From contig JAPLIW010000605.1 of the NCBI GenBank assembly GCA_026388915.1, positions 1 to 6,899 of the forward strand: DNA of 6,899 nucleotides, read 5' to 3'. The notes beneath the pieces are model-generated. The model searched no databases, had not been told where the DNA came from, and worked only from the letters and a program-made list of their open reading frames with translations. Positions 6,071-6,899 of the stretch are shown here, one piece after another. Origin of the DNA: Deltaproteobacteria bacterium (GTDB lineage: Bacteria; Desulfobacterota; SM23-61). Numbering within the stretch: the first letter of the stretch is position 1; each line of letters opens with the position of its first letter. The translations under genes were made by a program, and so were the position numbers.

Positions 6071-6098
6071 GACTGACTACTTACAACTTACTACTTAC
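6071..6098 (+). repeat. Heptamer array E, WACTTAC family, upstream of the GGT gene
   Basis: Four in-phase units: GACTGAC (6071), TACTTAC (6078), AACTTAC (6085), TACTTAC (6092). This is a fourth unit sequence with the same 7-bp period. It lies about 60 nt before the start codon of the next gene and could carry AT-rich promoter sequence, though no convincing -35/-10 pair was found between 6099 and 6145. Confidence 0.75.
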
Positions 6099-6144
6099 TA
6101 AAATTTGAGGCGCTTGAGCGCACGTAAGGTACTTTTATCTCTAG

Positions 6145-6151
6145 AGAGGAG
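6145..6151 (+). promoter_or_regulatory. Strong Shine-Dalgarno for the GGT-family gene
   Basis: AGAGGAG lies 6 nt before ATG 6158 and decides this start over the in-frame ATGs further in. It forms part of AGGAGCTCCT (6147-6156), a perfect 10-bp palindrome. Confidence 0.85.
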
Positions 6152-6157
6152 CTCCTG

Positions 6158-6899
6158 ATGTACAAAACCCCGGAAACATTTCCCCAAAGGTACCGTCCTC
6201 TGACCATGGCTCCACACGGGATGGTGGCCTCTCCCCATTATCTCGCTTCCCAGGCCGGCGTGGATGTTCTGAAAAAAGGGGGGACGGCGGTGGACGTCCT
6301 CAACGTCGTCTACCCCCACATGTGCGGGATCGGCGGGGATGCCTTCTGGCTCATCTACGACGCTGGCAAAAAGGACCTGGTCTTCCTGAACGCCAGCGGC
6401 CGTTCTCCCCATGCAGCTTCAATCGATAGTTACAAAAAGGCGGGAATGAATTCCATGCCCGTCCGGGGTCCATTGACCGTGACTGTCCCCGGGGCCGTGG
6501 ACGGCTGGTTTGAGGCCCACCGGCGCCATGGCAAACTGCCCATGGCCGCGCTCCTCGAAACAGCGATCGCCTATGCCCGCAGGGGGTATCCCGTCAGCCA
6601 CGTCCTCAGCTTCAAGATCCAGGAGGCGATCGGCGAACTCTCCCGCTACTCCAGTTCCAAAAGCCTCTTTCTCCCCGGAGGAAAAGCCCCCCGGCCGGGC
6701 GACGTTCTGACCAATCCCGGTCTGGCTTCTTCTCTGGAAAAGATCACCCGCGAGGGGAGAGATGTATTCTACCGGGGGGAGATTGGCCGGGAGATCGTCC
6801 GCTTCGCCCGGGAAAACGGCGGCCTTTTGACCGAGAGAGATTTTCTGGACCACCGGTCCGACTGGGGGAAACCCGTGTCCACCCAGTACCGGGGCTACA
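6158..6899 (+). CDS. Gamma-glutamyltranspeptidase-family protein, N-terminal part (3' end outside window)
   Basis: The frame is open from ATG 6158 to the window edge (247 codons). Ntn-hydrolase family GGTs cleave or transfer gamma-glutamyl groups, for example of glutathione, after self-cleavage into large and small subunits. Recognised segments are HGMVASPHYLASQAGVDVLKKGG (22 of these motif residues span about 20-42), YPHMCGIGGDAFWL (52-65), NASGRSP (78-84, the Arg likely matching the substrate-carboxylate arginine), VTVPGAVDGW (108-117) and DWGKPVSTQYRGY near the cut edge. The N-terminus shows no signal peptide, so a cytoplasmic member is likely. The catalytic threonine of the small subunit would lie beyond the window. 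Oddity: between GGTAVD (41-46) and VLNVVYPHM, about seven residues normal for the family are missing, and GGT replaces the usual GGN. Whether it is a true transpeptidase, a hydrolase or an inactive relative cannot be told. Confidence 0.88.
   Translation, partial: MYKTPETFPQRYRPLTMAPHGMVASPHYLASQAGVDVLKKGGTAVDVLNVVYPHMCGIGGDAFWLIYDAGKKDLVFLNASGRSPHAASIDSYKKAGMNSMPVRGPLTVTVPGAVDGWFEAHRRHGKLPMAALLETAIAYARRGYPVSHVLSFKIQEAIGELSRYSSSKSLFLPGGKAPRPGDVLTNPGLASSLEKITREGRDVFYRGEIGREIVRFARENGGLLTERDFLDHRSDWGKPVSTQYRGY

Overview
This GC-rich window is a bacterial chromosome segment with all recognisable genes on the + strand: the tail of a TPR-type gene, an NDP-forming acyl-CoA synthetase alpha-type subunit, uvrB, uvrC, and the 5' part of a gamma-glutamyltranspeptidase-family gene that runs off the right edge. 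The host is probably an anaerobic environmental bacterium; Desulfobacterota-like is my best guess, from the ADP-forming ligase and the style of the intergenic repeats. No taxonomic marker is present, so this is weak.

Layout: 3-146, end of a TPR protein, followed by a terminator-like hairpin (196-229). 251-1699, CoA-ligase alpha subunit whose stop codon lies inside a perfect 28-bp palindrome (1696-1723). 1724-1912, a gap with a weak promoter candidate and a 98-bp array of fourteen 7-bp units ending 4 nt before uvrB. 1913-3934, uvrB. 3935-4065, a gap with two inverted heptamer arrays that could form a long imperfect hairpin; the second runs to the uvrC start. 4066-5931, uvrC. 5932-6157, a gap with a third heptamer family, nested GC-rich hairpins, a degraded repeat scar and a fourth small heptamer family. 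6158-6899, partial GGT-family gene behind a strong Shine-Dalgarno.

UvrB and UvrC act together in nucleotide excision repair: UvrA loads UvrB at damage, and UvrC then incises on both sides. Both proteins look full length with all key residues. The flanking metabolic genes have no evident link to repair.

The most unusual signal is not a gene. The three gaps from 1724 to 6157 carry arrays with a strict 7-bp period but changing unit sequence (ATCCAGN, AACSAGN, GACCGMN, WACTTAC). The uvrB and uvrC leaders carry the same unit in the same orientation right up to their start codons. A second point is an apparent 7-residue in-frame deletion in a conserved N-terminal helix of the GGT-family protein.
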